Assembly: GCF_003674095.1 (NCBI RefSeq)
Contig: NZ_RDBF01000003.1
Coordinates: forward strand, 291,263-355,262
DNA: 64,000 bases
Direction: 5' to 3'
Origin: Aeromicrobium phragmitis
Lineage (GTDB): Bacteria > Actinomycetota > Actinomycetes > Propionibacteriales > Nocardioidaceae
Position numbers and translations under genes: made by a program. Positions 25,345-34,547 of this stretch are shown piece after piece. The notes under the pieces were generated by a model. It worked only from the letters and a program-made list of their open reading frames with translations, had not been told where the DNA came from and ran no database searches. How positions within the stretch are numbered: the stretch's first letter is position 1; every line of letters begins with the position of its first letter.

Positions 25345-26120
25345 CACTCATCGACGCCGCTCCCGAGCTGACGCTGTCGCCGCCGGCGAACCTGCGTGAC
25401 CTGGGTGGGATCGCCATCCCCGGTGGCGCGGTGCGCGCGGGTTTCGCACTGCGCGCCGACGACCTCTCCCTGGCCGATCCGGCGTCGGCCCAACGGTTGG
25501 TCGACGACGGTCTGACGGCGATCATCGATCTGCGGTCGGCCGACGAGGTCGCCGTCACCGGACGTGGTCCGCTGGGCCGGCAGCAGGTGTCCTACCACCA
25601 CGTGCCGTTCCTGGCGAGCATCGGCGCGGCGGCGCGGACCGCGGGCGACTCCGCGGCGATGCTGGACCAATCGACGTTCGAGCCGATGTACATCCGGATG
25701 TTCGAGAGCGCGGCTCCGCAGATCGTGACGGCGCTGTCGATCATCGCGTACGCGCCCGGCGCCACGGCCTTCCACTGCGCGGCCGGGCAGGACCGTACGG
25801 GCGTCCTGGCGGCATCGCTGCTGCTGACATTGGGAGCGCACGACGACGAGATCGTCGCCGACTACGTCGCGACCGGGGACAACAGCGACGCGATCGTCGG
25901 GCGCACCCGACAGGTGATCGCCCCGATCATGGACCGTCTGGGCCTCGACCTGGATTGGGCCGCTCGCGCCGCCGTACGCCAGGAGTTCTCACCGCGACCG
26001 ATGCGCGGGCTGCTCGACCACCTGACGGCGACCTATGGCGATCCGCTCCGGCCCTTGCGTGCCGCCGGCCTGACCGACGACCTGGTGCAGCGCCTGCGCG
26101 GCCGCGCCCTGGGCGCATGA
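25341..26120 (+). CDS. Tyrosine-phosphatase-like protein (DSP/PTP-Z family)
   Basis: 259 residues. The P-loop HCAAGQDRTGVLAA carries the HCxxGxxRT active-site signature with Cys as nucleophile. The N terminus NLRDLGGI is typical of the bacterial Y_phosphatase3 family, and IIDLRSADEV follows. Because it is coupled by ATGA overlaps to the PhnE-like permease and the TetR gene, a role in phosphorus metabolism (for example hydrolysing an imported phosphoester) is plausible, but the substrate cannot be read. Confidence 0.85.
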   Translation: MTLIDAAPELTLSPPANLRDLGGIAIPGGAVRAGFALRADDLSLADPASAQRLVDDGLTAIIDLRSADEVAVTGRGPLGRQQVSYHHVPFLASIGAAARTAGDSAAMLDQSTFEPMYIRMFESAAPQIVTALSIIAYAPGATAFHCAAGQDRTGVLAASLLLTLGAHDDEIVADYVATGDNSDAIVGRTRQVIAPIMDRLGLDLDWAARAAVRQEFSPRPMRGLLDHLTATYGDPLRPLRAAGLTDDLVQRLRGRALGA

Positions 26121-26737
26121 CGTCGATGCTCGGCGCGAAGCGGGACGCGCCTGGCCGCCCGCGGACCGAGGGCCACGACGAACGGATCCTCGAGGCGGTG
26201 CTCGGACTGATCGACCGTGACGAGCCGGTGACGGTGAATGCCGTTGTGGAGGCGAGCGGGGTCTCTCGCGCGGCGCTCTATCGGCGATGGCCGCGAATGA
26301 CGGACTTGATCGCCGCGGCCCTCGATCGCGGGCGCGCGAACATCACGCTCGACCTTTCGGGAGACGTCAAGGAGGCGATCGTCGCGGTCATGTTCGGCGA
26401 CCTCGCCGCTGTCCGCGGTGTGGGGTACAGCGAACGCCGCTTTCGCACGCGGCTCGCGCTGGTGATGGCCAACCCGGAGCTGCAACGCGCGTACTGGACG
26501 TCGCACGTGCGTCGGCGCCGGGAGGCGATGGTCGAGGCGCTGCGGACGGCGGTGGACCGAGGGATGTTGCGCGACGACCTTGATCTGGAGTCCTGCATCG
26601 ATGCCATCAACGGCGTCTTCTATTATCAGTCGGTCGTCCGGGGGTGCAGCTTCGACGATCCGGAGGCGATTCGCCGGTGTCGGGAGGCGTTCGAGGTGAT
26701 CTGGCGGGGGATGGAGCGCGGGCACCCGGCAAGGTGA
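26117..26737 (+). CDS. TetR/AcrR family regulator
   Basis: 206 residues. HTH at about 20-65: DERILEAVLGLIDRDEPVTVNAVVEASGVSRAALYRRWPRMTDLI, followed by an all-helical ligand-binding domain. Last gene of the PhnDCE-phosphatase operon, coupled by an ATGA overlap, so it probably controls this operon in response to a small molecule. Confidence 0.88.
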   Translation: MTSMLGAKRDAPGRPRTEGHDERILEAVLGLIDRDEPVTVNAVVEASGVSRAALYRRWPRMTDLIAAALDRGRANITLDLSGDVKEAIVAVMFGDLAAVRGVGYSERRFRTRLALVMANPELQRAYWTSHVRRRREAMVEALRTAVDRGMLRDDLDLESCIDAINGVFYYQSVVRGCSFDDPEAIRRCREAFEVIWRGMERGHPAR

Positions 26738-26775
26738 GATGGATCACGACGCTCCGGCGGACGCCGCCCTTGCCA

Positions 26776-26804
26776 GGTAAGGCTCTCCTTTGTAAGGATC
26801 TCCT
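26776..26804 (+). promoter_or_regulatory. Tandem DtxR/IdeR-like iron boxes
   Basis: GTAAGGCTCTCCT (26777-26789) is repeated as GTAAGGATCTCCT (26792-26804), differing in one base, with a 15-base period. Each resembles the right part of the DtxR/IdeR consensus TTAGGTTAGGCTAACCTAA (AGGTAAGGCT...CCT). They lie 66-94 bases before an iron-siderophore transport operon, so iron-dependent repression is the likely use. Confidence 0.6.
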
Positions 26805-26869
26805 AAGCGGCGCAGCGGCTGGCACCTTCCAGCCCCGCGCTGTCGTTCTGTTACGACCTGAGGAGAACC

Positions 26870-27868
26870 TTGATGTCTGTCCCCGTTCGCCGTCTCACGG
26901 CCTCTCTCGGCGCCGGTGCGCTCGCTCTCGTCCTCGCGGCCTGCGGTGGCGGCGCTTCGGGCGGGGATGAGGACGCGTCGGCCGCCTCGACCGAGACGGT
27001 CACGATCGAGGACAACCACGGCAGCGTCGAGGTGCCCGTCAACCCCGAGCGTGTCGTCGCGCTGGACAATCACGTCTTCGAGACGCTGTCGGAGTGGGAC
27101 GTCCCGCTCGTTGCGGCACCGAAGGCGATCATGGGCAAGGGCCTGTGGCCCGAGTACACCGAGGACGACGAGATCCTCGACGTGGGGTCGCACCGCGAGC
27201 CCAACCTGGAGTCGATCGTGGCCGCCGAGCCGGACCTGATCATCGGTGGCTACCGCTTCAGTGACTCCTACGACGAGATCAAGGCGCAGAACCCGGACGC
27301 CGTCGTCATCGAGATCGAGCCGCGGCAGGGCGAGGACCATGCCTCCGAACTCAAGCGTCAGGTGGAGATCCTCGGCGAGATCTTCGGTCGCGAGGACGAC
27401 GCCGAGGAGATCATCGCCGAGTACGACGACGCCGTGTCGGCGGCCAAGGAGGCGTACAACGGCGAGGACACCGTCGTCGGGCTCATCACCTCCGGTGGCG
27501 AGATCAGCTACAGCGCGCCGGTCACCGGCCGCAGCATCGGCGTCCTCTACCCGACGCTGGAGTTGGTTCCCGCGATCGAGCAGCAGGCCGACGACGTTTC
27601 GCACGGTGACGACATCAGCGTCGAGGCCATCGCCGCGGCCAATCCCGACTGGATCGTCGTGCTCGACCGCGACGGCGCCGGTGTCGGCGAAGGGGAGTAC
27701 CGCCCGGCCGAGGAGTTGATCAGCGGCTCTCAGGCGCTCGCGTCCGTGACCGCGGTGACCGAGGACCAGGTCGTCTACCTCGACCCGAACTTCTACCTCA
27801 CCGAGGACATCCAGGCGTACACGTCGCTGTACGAGCAGATCGCCGAAGCGTTCTCCGCGTCCGCCTGA
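26870..27868 (+). CDS. Iron-siderophore ABC transporter substrate-binding lipoprotein
   Basis: 332 residues, FecB/FhuD class III fold. Lipobox LAAC (Cys near residue 24). Characteristic segments: VEVPVNPERVVALDNHVFETLSEWDVP, LESIVAAEPDLIIGGYRFS, and the long inter-lobe helix. Binds a ferric-siderophore complex outside the cell and delivers it to the two permeases encoded downstream. Tandem iron boxes precede it. Confidence 0.92.
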   Translation: MMSVPVRRLTASLGAGALALVLAACGGGASGGDEDASAASTETVTIEDNHGSVEVPVNPERVVALDNHVFETLSEWDVPLVAAPKAIMGKGLWPEYTEDDEILDVGSHREPNLESIVAAEPDLIIGGYRFSDSYDEIKAQNPDAVVIEIEPRQGEDHASELKRQVEILGEIFGREDDAEEIIAEYDDAVSAAKEAYNGEDTVVGLITSGGEISYSAPVTGRSIGVLYPTLELVPAIEQQADDVSHGDDISVEAIAAANPDWIVVLDRDGAGVGEGEYRPAEELISGSQALASVTAVTEDQVVYLDPNFYLTEDIQAYTSLYEQIAEAFSASA

Positions 27869-27882
27869 GCGACGACCCCTTC

Positions 27883-28869
27883 GTGGTGACGACCTCACCC
27901 GCCGCCGCCACCAGCTCGACGAGCTGGTGGCGGCGGTCCGGTGGACTCTCGACGCTCGCCGTGATCACGGCGAGCCTTGTCGTGCTCTCGCTGTTCGTCG
28001 GGGTCTACGACCTCGGCGCCGAGGGCGGCGGCGAGATGTTCCAGATCACCCGCGTACCGCGCACCATCGCGTTGGTGCTCGCCGGCAGCGCCATGGCGGT
28101 GAGCGGTCAGGTGTTGCAGCAGCTCACCCAGAACCGCTTCGTGGAGCCGACCACGACCGGAACGAGCGAGTGGGCGGCGCTCGGGCTGTTGATCTCGGTG
28201 ATCCTCCTGCCGTCGGCCGGTCTCACCGAGCGCATGATCATCGCGAGCGTCTCGGCGTTCGTCGGGACGATGGTCTTCATGGCGATCCTGCGGCGGGTAC
28301 AGCTGCGGACGACGCTGATCGTCCCGATCGTGGGGATCATGCTGGGCGCCGTCGTCAGTGCCCTGACGACGCTGATCGCCATCTCCACCAACTACCTGCA
28401 GATGCTCGGAACGTGGTTCATGGGCAGCTTCACCAGCGTGGTGCGCGGACAGTACGAGGTGCTGTGGGTGGTCGCGGCCGTCTGCGTTGCGATCTTCCTG
28501 CTGGCCGACCGCCTGACGGTCGCCGGTCTGGGCAAGGACGTGTCGACGAACGTCGGCCTCAACTACGAGCGGGTACTGCTCGTCGGCACGTTGATGGTCT
28601 CGGTCGCCACCGGCGTCACCACCGTGGTCGTGGGGTTCTTGCCCTTCATCGGGCTCATCGTGCCGAACGTCGTCTCGCTGCTGCGCGGCGACGACCTGCG
28701 CTCCAACCTGCCGTGGGTGTGCTTGGGAGGAGTGGCCATCGTGACCGCGAGCGATCTGATCGGCCGCACGATCCGGATGCCGTTCGAGGTGCCCGCCTCG
28801 GTGATCCTCGGCGTCCTCGGCGCCGCCGGCTTCATCGCCCTCGTCCTGCGATTGCGGCGCCATGGCTGA
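27883..28869 (+). CDS. FecCD-family siderophore permease, subunit 1
   Basis: 328 residues, about nine membrane helices. FecCD hallmarks: RVPRTIALVLAGSAMAVSGQVLQQLTQNRFVEP and FLPFIGLIVPNVVSLLRGDD, the latter being the ATPase-contact region. GTG start at 27883 (another at 27886), 14 bases after the binding-protein stop. Forms a heterodimer with the next gene product. Confidence 0.93.
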   Translation: MVTTSPAAATSSTSWWRRSGGLSTLAVITASLVVLSLFVGVYDLGAEGGGEMFQITRVPRTIALVLAGSAMAVSGQVLQQLTQNRFVEPTTTGTSEWAALGLLISVILLPSAGLTERMIIASVSAFVGTMVFMAILRRVQLRTTLIVPIVGIMLGAVVSALTTLIAISTNYLQMLGTWFMGSFTSVVRGQYEVLWVVAAVCVAIFLLADRLTVAGLGKDVSTNVGLNYERVLLVGTLMVSVATGVTTVVVGFLPFIGLIVPNVVSLLRGDDLRSNLPWVCLGGVAIVTASDLIGRTIRMPFEVPASVILGVLGAAGFIALVLRLRRHG

Positions 28870-29884
28870 CGTGAGCGTACGTGCCTCGGCACCATCGTCC
28901 GAGGAGACCTCGCGGGTGCGGTCGAGCTACCGTGCCCGTTTGATCGGCATCAGCGTCCTCGCCATCCTGGCGGCGGTCGCCATCCTGTTCTACGGCAACC
29001 CGGCCCCCGCCGGCAGCCGGGGCTACTGGACGATCGTCGAATCGCGGATGGTGTCGGTCGGCACGATCCTCATCGTGGCCTTCTGTCACGGCGTCGGCAC
29101 CGTGGTGTTCCACGCCGTGACCAACAACCGGATCCTCACGCCCTCGATCCTCGGGTTCGACGCGCTCTACCGGGTGATCCAGACCGGGCTCGTCTTCTTC
29201 TTCGGCGCGGGAGCGGTGGCAGCCAGCGACGGCCTCCTCAAAGTCGTGGTGCAGAGCGTCCTCATGGTCGCGTTCGCGACGCTGCTCTACGGATGGCTGT
29301 TCTCCGGGACGCACGCGAGCCTGCACGTCCTGCTGCTCGTGGGCGTCGTACTCGGCATGGGATTCAGTTCGCTGTCGACGTTCATGCAGCGACTCCTCAC
29401 ACCCAGCGAGTTCGACATCCTCACGGCCCGACTGTTCGGCCACATCAGCGTCTCCAACGTGGCGTACCTGCCGTGGGGCGCCCTCGTCTGCGTCATCGTC
29501 GGCGCGATCCTGTGGCGCCGTCGGCACGTCCTCGACGTCGTGTCGCTGGGCCGCGAGACGGCCATCAGCCTGGGCGTCGCTTACCGGCGCGAAGTCGTCA
29601 TCGCCCTCGTCCTGGTCGCGGTGCTCATCTCGGTCTCGACCTCGCTCGTCGGGCCGATGACGTTCCTCGGGTTCGTCGTGGCGTTGCTCACCTACCAGAT
29701 CGTCGGCTCCAGCGAGCACACCCGCACGCTGCCGATGGCCGCCGCCGTGGGCGCCTCGACGCTGCTGATCGCCTACTTCATCCTGCGTCACCTGTTCTAC
29801 GCGGCCGGTCTCATCAACGTCATCATCGAACTGGTCGGTGGCCTGGTGTTCCTCGGCTACCTCCTGCGGAAGGGTCTGCGATGA
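28862..29884 (+). CDS. FecCD-family siderophore permease, subunit 2
   Basis: 340 residues, about nine membrane helices. N-terminal cytoplasmic tail of about 25 residues, then ILAILAAVAILFYG; conserved NNRILTPSILGFDALYRVIQT and SLVGPMTFLGFVVALLTYQIVGS correspond to FecCD motifs. Starts within the previous gene (eight-base overlap) and its stop overlaps the ATPase start, so stoichiometric synthesis is likely. Confidence 0.93.
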   Translation: MADVSVRASAPSSEETSRVRSSYRARLIGISVLAILAAVAILFYGNPAPAGSRGYWTIVESRMVSVGTILIVAFCHGVGTVVFHAVTNNRILTPSILGFDALYRVIQTGLVFFFGAGAVAASDGLLKVVVQSVLMVAFATLLYGWLFSGTHASLHVLLLVGVVLGMGFSSLSTFMQRLLTPSEFDILTARLFGHISVSNVAYLPWGALVCVIVGAILWRRRHVLDVVSLGRETAISLGVAYRREVVIALVLVAVLISVSTSLVGPMTFLGFVVALLTYQIVGSSEHTRTLPMAAAVGASTLLIAYFILRHLFYAAGLINVIIELVGGLVFLGYLLRKGLR

Positions 29885-30639
29885 TCACCGTCTCGAACCT
29901 CACGAAGCGCTACGGCAGCGTGCACGCCCTGGGGCCGGTCGACCTCGAGATCCCGCGCGGCGGGGTGACCGCGCTCATCGGCCCCAACGGGGCCGGAAAG
30001 TCCACGATGCTGACGATCATCGGGCGGCTGCTGTCCGGCGATTCTGGCCGGGTCGAGGTCGGAGACCTCGACGTCGTCACCGCGGACTCGCGCGAGCTCG
30101 CCAAGAAGCTCGCGATCTTGCGCCAGGAGAACCACTTCGTCGCGCGACTGACGGTCCGCCAGCTCGTGGGCCTGGGGCGGTTCCCGCACTCGCGGGGACG
30201 GATGCGCCCCGACGACGTCGAGGCGGTCGACCTGGCCCTGGAGTTCCTGGACCTGACGCCCCTGCAGGATCGCTTCCTCGACGAGCTGTCCGGCGGGCAG
30301 CGCCAGCGCGCCTATGTCGCCATGGTGCTCGCCCAGCAGACCGACTACGTCCTGCTCGACGAGCCGCTGAACAATCTCGACATGCGGCACGCCGTGACGA
30401 TGATGCGCCAACTGCGACGCGCGGCCGACGAGCTCGGGCGGACCGTCGTGGTGGTGGTGCACGACGTGAACTTCGCGGCGGCCTACGCTGACCTGGTGGT
30501 CGCGATGGTCGACGGCCGGATCGCCCACGTCGGTCCGGCGCGGGAGGTCATCACGCCGTACGTGTTGACCGAGGTCTTCGGCACTCCGGTCGACGTGATC
30601 GAGCACCGCGACCGCCCGGTTGCCGTGTACTACCACTGA
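29881..30639 (+). CDS. Iron-siderophore ABC transporter ATPase
   Basis: 252-residue FepC/FhuC-type ATPase. Walker A LIGPNGAGKSTM, signature LSGGQRQRAYVAMVLAQ, Walker B YVLLDEPLNNLDM and H-loop VVVHDVNFAAAYAD. Energises uptake through the two FecCD permeases. ATGA overlap with the upstream permease stop. Confidence 0.95.
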   Translation: MITVSNLTKRYGSVHALGPVDLEIPRGGVTALIGPNGAGKSTMLTIIGRLLSGDSGRVEVGDLDVVTADSRELAKKLAILRQENHFVARLTVRQLVGLGRFPHSRGRMRPDDVEAVDLALEFLDLTPLQDRFLDELSGGQRQRAYVAMVLAQQTDYVLLDEPLNNLDMRHAVTMMRQLRRAADELGRTVVVVVHDVNFAAAYADLVVAMVDGRIAHVGPAREVITPYVLTEVFGTPVDVIEHRDRPVAVYYH

Positions 30640-31490
30640 TGACGACGAGACGAGAGACGACGATGACCGCTGTGATCGCCGGATGCGGTGACCTCGGGAC
30701 GCGGGTCGGCCTGCAGCTCGCCGCGGCCGGCCATCGCGTCGTCGGCCTGCGCCGCAACGCCGCCGTACTGCCTGCGCAGATCGAAGGCCGGTCGATCGAC
30801 CTCGCCGTCGAGCGGCCGGACCTTCCCGGGGACACCGACCTCGTGGTCGTCGCGACGGCAGCAGGTGAACGGTCCGTGGAGGGGTATCGGCGGGCCTACG
30901 TCGACGCCTTGTCCCACGTGCTCGACGCGGTCGACGTGCTCGGCTCGGCGCCACGGGTGGTGCTGGTCTCGTCGACCGGTGTCTACGCCGTCGGCGACGG
31001 CTCCTGGGTCGACGAACACACCCCGGCCTCAGCGGCGGCGGGAACGGCGGCGGTCCTCGTCGAGGCCGAGCACCTGCTGCGCCGCCGGTCGCCCGAGGCG
31101 GTCGCGCTGCGGCTCGGCGGCATCTACGGCCCCGGCCGAGACCGGTTGCTGCGCCAGGTGGAGGCCGGGGACCGGCTGGCCAACGCGGGTCGCTATCTGA
31201 ATCTCATCCATGTCGACGACGCGGCGTCCGCCATCGTGCATCTGCTGCTCCAGGTCGCTGCGCCCGCTCCGGTGTACCTCGGCGTCGACGGGATTCCCGC
31301 CACCCGCGCTGAGATCGCGGAGTTCATCGCCGGCGAGCTCGGCACCGTCCCGCCCCCGCACGACGTCGAGACGGCCGCGTTGAGCGGCAAGCGATGCCGC
31401 GGCGACCTGCTGCGCTCCACCGGATTCGACTTCGCCTATCCGAGCTACCGCGATGGCTACCGCGCGCTCATTCGCGCACGTGCGCGTTGA
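30639..31490 (+). CDS. NAD-dependent epimerase/dehydratase-type (extended SDR) protein
   Basis: 283 residues, atypical SDR. Nucleotide-binding motif AVIAGCGDLGTRVGLQLAAAGHRVVGLRR near the N terminus, VVLVSSTGVYAVGDGSWVDE (strand-serine region) and LRLGGIYGPGRDRLL typical of YeeZ-like SDRs. Related genes commonly travel with siderophore or iron uptake genes. The ATG overlaps the ATPase stop (TGATG); a second ATG at 30663 is possible. Substrate unknown. Converges on the esterase gene with a 23-base overlap. Confidence 0.8.
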   Translation: MTTRRETTMTAVIAGCGDLGTRVGLQLAAAGHRVVGLRRNAAVLPAQIEGRSIDLAVERPDLPGDTDLVVVATAAGERSVEGYRRAYVDALSHVLDAVDVLGSAPRVVLVSSTGVYAVGDGSWVDEHTPASAAAGTAAVLVEAEHLLRRRSPEAVALRLGGIYGPGRDRLLRQVEAGDRLANAGRYLNLIHVDDAASAIVHLLLQVAAPAPVYLGVDGIPATRAEIAEFIAGELGTVPPPHDVETAALSGKRCRGDLLRSTGFDFAYPSYRDGYRALIRARAR

Positions 31491-32679
31491 GCCACTGCAC
31501 CACGACCGCTCGGGTCGTCCGCGTGCCCCACGTGGCGGTGCCGCCGAAGTCGCCGGCGCCGTGCTCGCTCGCCGGTAGCGGCACATAGCGGGTGGGGATC
31601 TCGAGCTGGCGGATCTCCCGGACGAAGCGCTCGGCGGGTCCGGGCAGCACCAGATGGTCGCGGGTGCCCTGGACGACGAGCGTGGGTGGCGACGACGGGC
31701 TCGCATGGGTGAGCGGGTGGGTGAAGGCGTAGCGCTCGGGGTACTCCTGCGGGGAACCGCCGATGTACCCGGCGCTGAGCCGCCGGCCGAACACCGTGCG
31801 CGTATCGGTCAGGTCGACTGCCGGGTAGCTGCCGAGGACGGCGCGCACGTGCGGCAGCTCGTCGGCGCTCCCGCACGAGGGATCGAGATCGCCCGAGCTC
31901 GCCAGGTACCCGGCGTTGTACGCGAGGTTGCCTCCGGCGGACTGCCCGAAGAGGGCCACACGCCGAGCATCCAACGCGTATTCGCCTGCGTGCCGGGTGA
32001 CCCAGGTCAGGGCGCACCCGACGTCGTTCACGGCCAGGTCCCAGGTGGGCCGGCCCGGTCGGGCGAGCCGGTACTGGACGTCGACGACGGCGTAGCCGCG
32101 GTCGGCGAGATAGCGGTGATACGGGGAAGGCCCCTTGTCCCCGCCGTCGAAGCCTCCGCCGTGCACGAACACCACGACCGGGTGCGGCCCGTCGGCGCCG
32201 GGCAGATACAGGTCGGCGCGCAGTTCTTCGTCGTTCAGTTCGCTCACCGTGACGGTCGCATCCGGTCCCTCGAGGTTCGACATGAAGGGGACGGTGGGGG
32301 CGAAGGGCCATACTCCGGCTCCCTCGTCGGCCGCCGCGGTGACCAAGGTGCCCGCGGTGGCAGCGGAGGCGAGGAGCGCGACAGCGGCCCCCAGCGTCAG
32401 TACCCGCCGAGCCGCCGAGGCGGCGGCCCGGACCGCGCGGACCGCCAGTACCAGCGCGAGGATCGCGAGGAGCACGAGCCAGATTCCCAGCTCGTCGCGC
32501 CCGACCCCGAGGACGATGATCGCGTACTGCAGCCACGGAACGTCGAGCGCGGGACCCCACCAGTGGGGAGGGAGGAGCGCGATCAGCTGAGTCGCGAGAA
32601 TCACGAGGGTGAGGACGCCGGCGACGACGGCCGCGACGCGGCGGGTCGATCGCCGCGGCGGAGTGCCGGTCGAGCGCAT
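31468..32679 (-). CDS. Membrane-anchored alpha/beta-hydrolase (carboxylesterase-like)
   Basis: 403 residues. Three hydrophobic segments in the first 130 residues, then an alpha/beta-hydrolase domain with the oxyanion-hole motif VFVHGGGFDGGDKG, nucleophile GQSAGGN and C-terminal SEHGAGDF histidine. Likely active outside the membrane as an esterase or lipase; substrate unknown. The ATG at 32679 follows GAGAAGGACCGCG, preferred over an earlier in-frame start. It lies 57 bases downstream of tadC and may be read from the tad operon. Confidence 0.82.
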   Translation of the reverse strand: MRSTGTPPRRSTRRVAAVVAGVLTLVILATQLIALLPPHWWGPALDVPWLQYAIIVLGVGRDELGIWLVLLAILALVLAVRAVRAAASAARRVLTLGAAVALLASAATAGTLVTAAADEGAGVWPFAPTVPFMSNLEGPDATVTVSELNDEELRADLYLPGADGPHPVVVFVHGGGFDGGDKGPSPYHRYLADRGYAVVDVQYRLARPGRPTWDLAVNDVGCALTWVTRHAGEYALDARRVALFGQSAGGNLAYNAGYLASSGDLDPSCGSADELPHVRAVLGSYPAVDLTDTRTVFGRRLSAGYIGGSPQEYPERYAFTHPLTHASPSSPPTLVVQGTRDHLVLPGPAERFVREIRQLEIPTRYVPLPASEHGAGDFGGTATWGTRTTRAVVVQWLNAHVRE

Positions 32680-32736
32680 CGCGGTCCTTCTCTCGTCGTC
32701 CGACGGGCCAGGCGGCACGTTACCGGGGTCGGGTTC

Positions 32737-33600
32737 CTATCGCAGGTGGAAGGCGGCGACGATCGGCGGCCCGAGGATGACGACGAAGAGGACCGGGAGG
32801 ATGCAGAACACCAGCGGCAGCAGGATCTTCACGGGAACCTGCTGTGCCCTGGTCTCGGCTCGTGCGCGGCGTGAGATCCGCATCTCGCGGGCTTGCGTGC
32901 GGACCACCGTCGCGAGGGAGACCCCGAAATCCTCGGCCTGGATGACGGCCTTGCAGAAGCCGCGCAGCTCCTCGACCGTGGTGCGCTCGGCCAGGGCGAG
33001 GTAGGCCTCGCGGCGCGACCAACCGAGCGCCATGTCCTGCAGGAGGCGCCGGATCTCGTCGGGCAGCGGGCCGGAGTTGGTCTGCGCGACACGGGCCAGT
33101 GCGGCCTCGAACCCGACACCGGCCTCGATCGAGATCACCACCTGGTCGAGCAGGTCGGGTAGTTCGCGTTGGATCTGCTCCTGGCGCTTGATCGCCCGGT
33201 TGTAGAGGAGCAGGTCGGGGACCACGTAGCCGAGTGCGGCGATGCCGAGGCCGGCGACGACGAGCAACAGGCCGTCGGTCCGGCTGATGACGACCAGGGC
33301 GAACAACCCGCCGGCGGCGAGGCCGAGCGGTTTGGCGACGATGAGCCGGTTCAGCGTCCACCCCTCGGGATGTCCGGCGAGCAGGAGGTGACGGCGCAGC
33401 CGCTGTCGAGTCCGCGGCGGTGCGAGCCAGCGTGCCCAGGTCGGCGGAGCGAGGTTGGGGGAGGGGCGGGCGGCACCGTCGCCAGGAGTCAGCCTTCGCA
33501 CCCGCCGACGCACCGTCGCGTCGGGAAGGGCGAGCAGTCCGAGCGCGACGGCGCAGGCGAGGAGCGAGCCGGTGAGCAGCAGGACGGCGATCAGCAGCAT
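32737..33600 (-). CDS. tadC: Type II/Tad secretion F-domain protein TadC
   Basis: 287 residues, membrane platform protein of the Flp pilus. Hydrophobic N terminus, two further membrane segments at about 95-130, the GspF/T2SSF domain QRELPDLLDQVVISIEAGVGFEAALARVAQ, and a C-terminal helix (VFCILPVLFVVILGPPIVAAF). Pairs with TadB encoded upstream. Confidence 0.9.
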   Translation of the reverse strand: MLLIAVLLLTGSLLACAVALGLLALPDATVRRRVRRLTPGDGAARPSPNLAPPTWARWLAPPRTRQRLRRHLLLAGHPEGWTLNRLIVAKPLGLAAGGLFALVVISRTDGLLLVVAGLGIAALGYVVPDLLLYNRAIKRQEQIQRELPDLLDQVVISIEAGVGFEAALARVAQTNSGPLPDEIRRLLQDMALGWSRREAYLALAERTTVEELRGFCKAVIQAEDFGVSLATVVRTQAREMRISRRARAETRAQQVPVKILLPLVFCILPVLFVVILGPPIVAAFHLR

Positions 33601-33610
33601 GGCGGCGGCC

Positions 33611-34543
33611 TCAGAACTCGACCTTGACGACCGAGCGCATCCAGAGGCCGCCGGCGGCGTAGCCGATCGCGCTCAGGAGCAGCAGGAGCTTGCCGATGAG
33701 CGTCGCGGTGAACGCCTGCATGAGGTCCGGGCTCGCCACGAGGTAGTACGCGCCGAGCAGCAGCGGAAGCACCATGAGGATGAGCGCCGAGAGCCGCCCT
33801 TCCGCCGACAGCGACCGCACGTGCTGTCGCAGATGCGCTCGTTCGCGGATGGTCTCGGCCACCTGATCGAGGATCTCGTTGAGGTTGCCGCCGGTCTCGC
33901 GTTGGCTGCCGACGGCTCCGGCGACCCAGGCGAAGTCCGGGTAGTCCATCCGCACGGCGATGTCGTCGAGCGCCTCGACGAGATCGCGGCCGAGCCGGTG
34001 CTCGTTCACCGCCCGCGCCATCTCCGTGGACATCGGTTCTTCCGACTCGCGAGCGACGACGTCGAGCGAGCGCGCGAAGCTGTGGCCGGCGCGCAGCGAG
34101 GCTGCCATCATCTGCAGCGCGGCCGGGAGCTGGTCGGCGAAGCGGCGACGCTGTCGTGCCACGCGGGCGCTGACGAGGACCTTGACCAGGACGGGCGTGG
34201 CGAGGGCGAGGAACGCGCCCGCCACCGGGCCGCTGAACACGAGCCCCAGCGCGCCGAGGGCGAGCGTCGCAGCACCGACGGCGACGATGAGTTGAGCCAC
34301 ACTGAGCGAGATGCCGGCGAGACGCAGCTCCTCCGCGCTGAACGGGCGCCAGCCGCGCTGGACGACGTGCGAGTCGACCTGATCCACGAGGGTGTGGGAG
34401 ACCTTCGTGACGACGCCCGATCGTGCCCGCAGCCCGTACCGCTGGAGGCGGTCCCGCGGCACGGCGCCGCCGGGAGTGAGGCGGAAGGCCACGGCGAGGA
34501 CGGCGAGGGCCGCCCCGAGGAGGACGGTTCCGAGCGCGAGCAT
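33611..34543 (-). CDS. tadB: Type II/Tad secretion F-domain protein TadB
   Basis: 310 residues. N-terminal membrane helix, two more at about 105-145, a T2SSF domain ([30 protein letters not shown]...[20 protein letters not shown]) and a final hydrophobic helix. Forms the inner-membrane platform with TadC. The ATG lies four bases after the cpaF stop. Confidence 0.9.
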   Translation of the reverse strand: MLALGTVLLGAALAVLAVAFRLTPGGAVPRDRLQRYGLRARSGVVTKVSHTLVDQVDSHVVQRGWRPFSAEELRLAGISLSVAQLIVAVGAATLALGALGLVFSGPVAGAFLALATPVLVKVLVSARVARQRRRFADQLPAALQMMAASLRAGHSFARSLDVVARESEEPMSTEMARAVNEHRLGRDLVEALDDIAVRMDYPDFAWVAGAVGSQRETGGNLNEILDQVAETIRERAHLRQHVRSLSAEGRLSALILMVLPLLLGAYYLVASPDLMQAFTATLIGKLLLLLSAIGYAAGGLWMRSVVKVEF

Positions 34544-34547
34544 CCGC

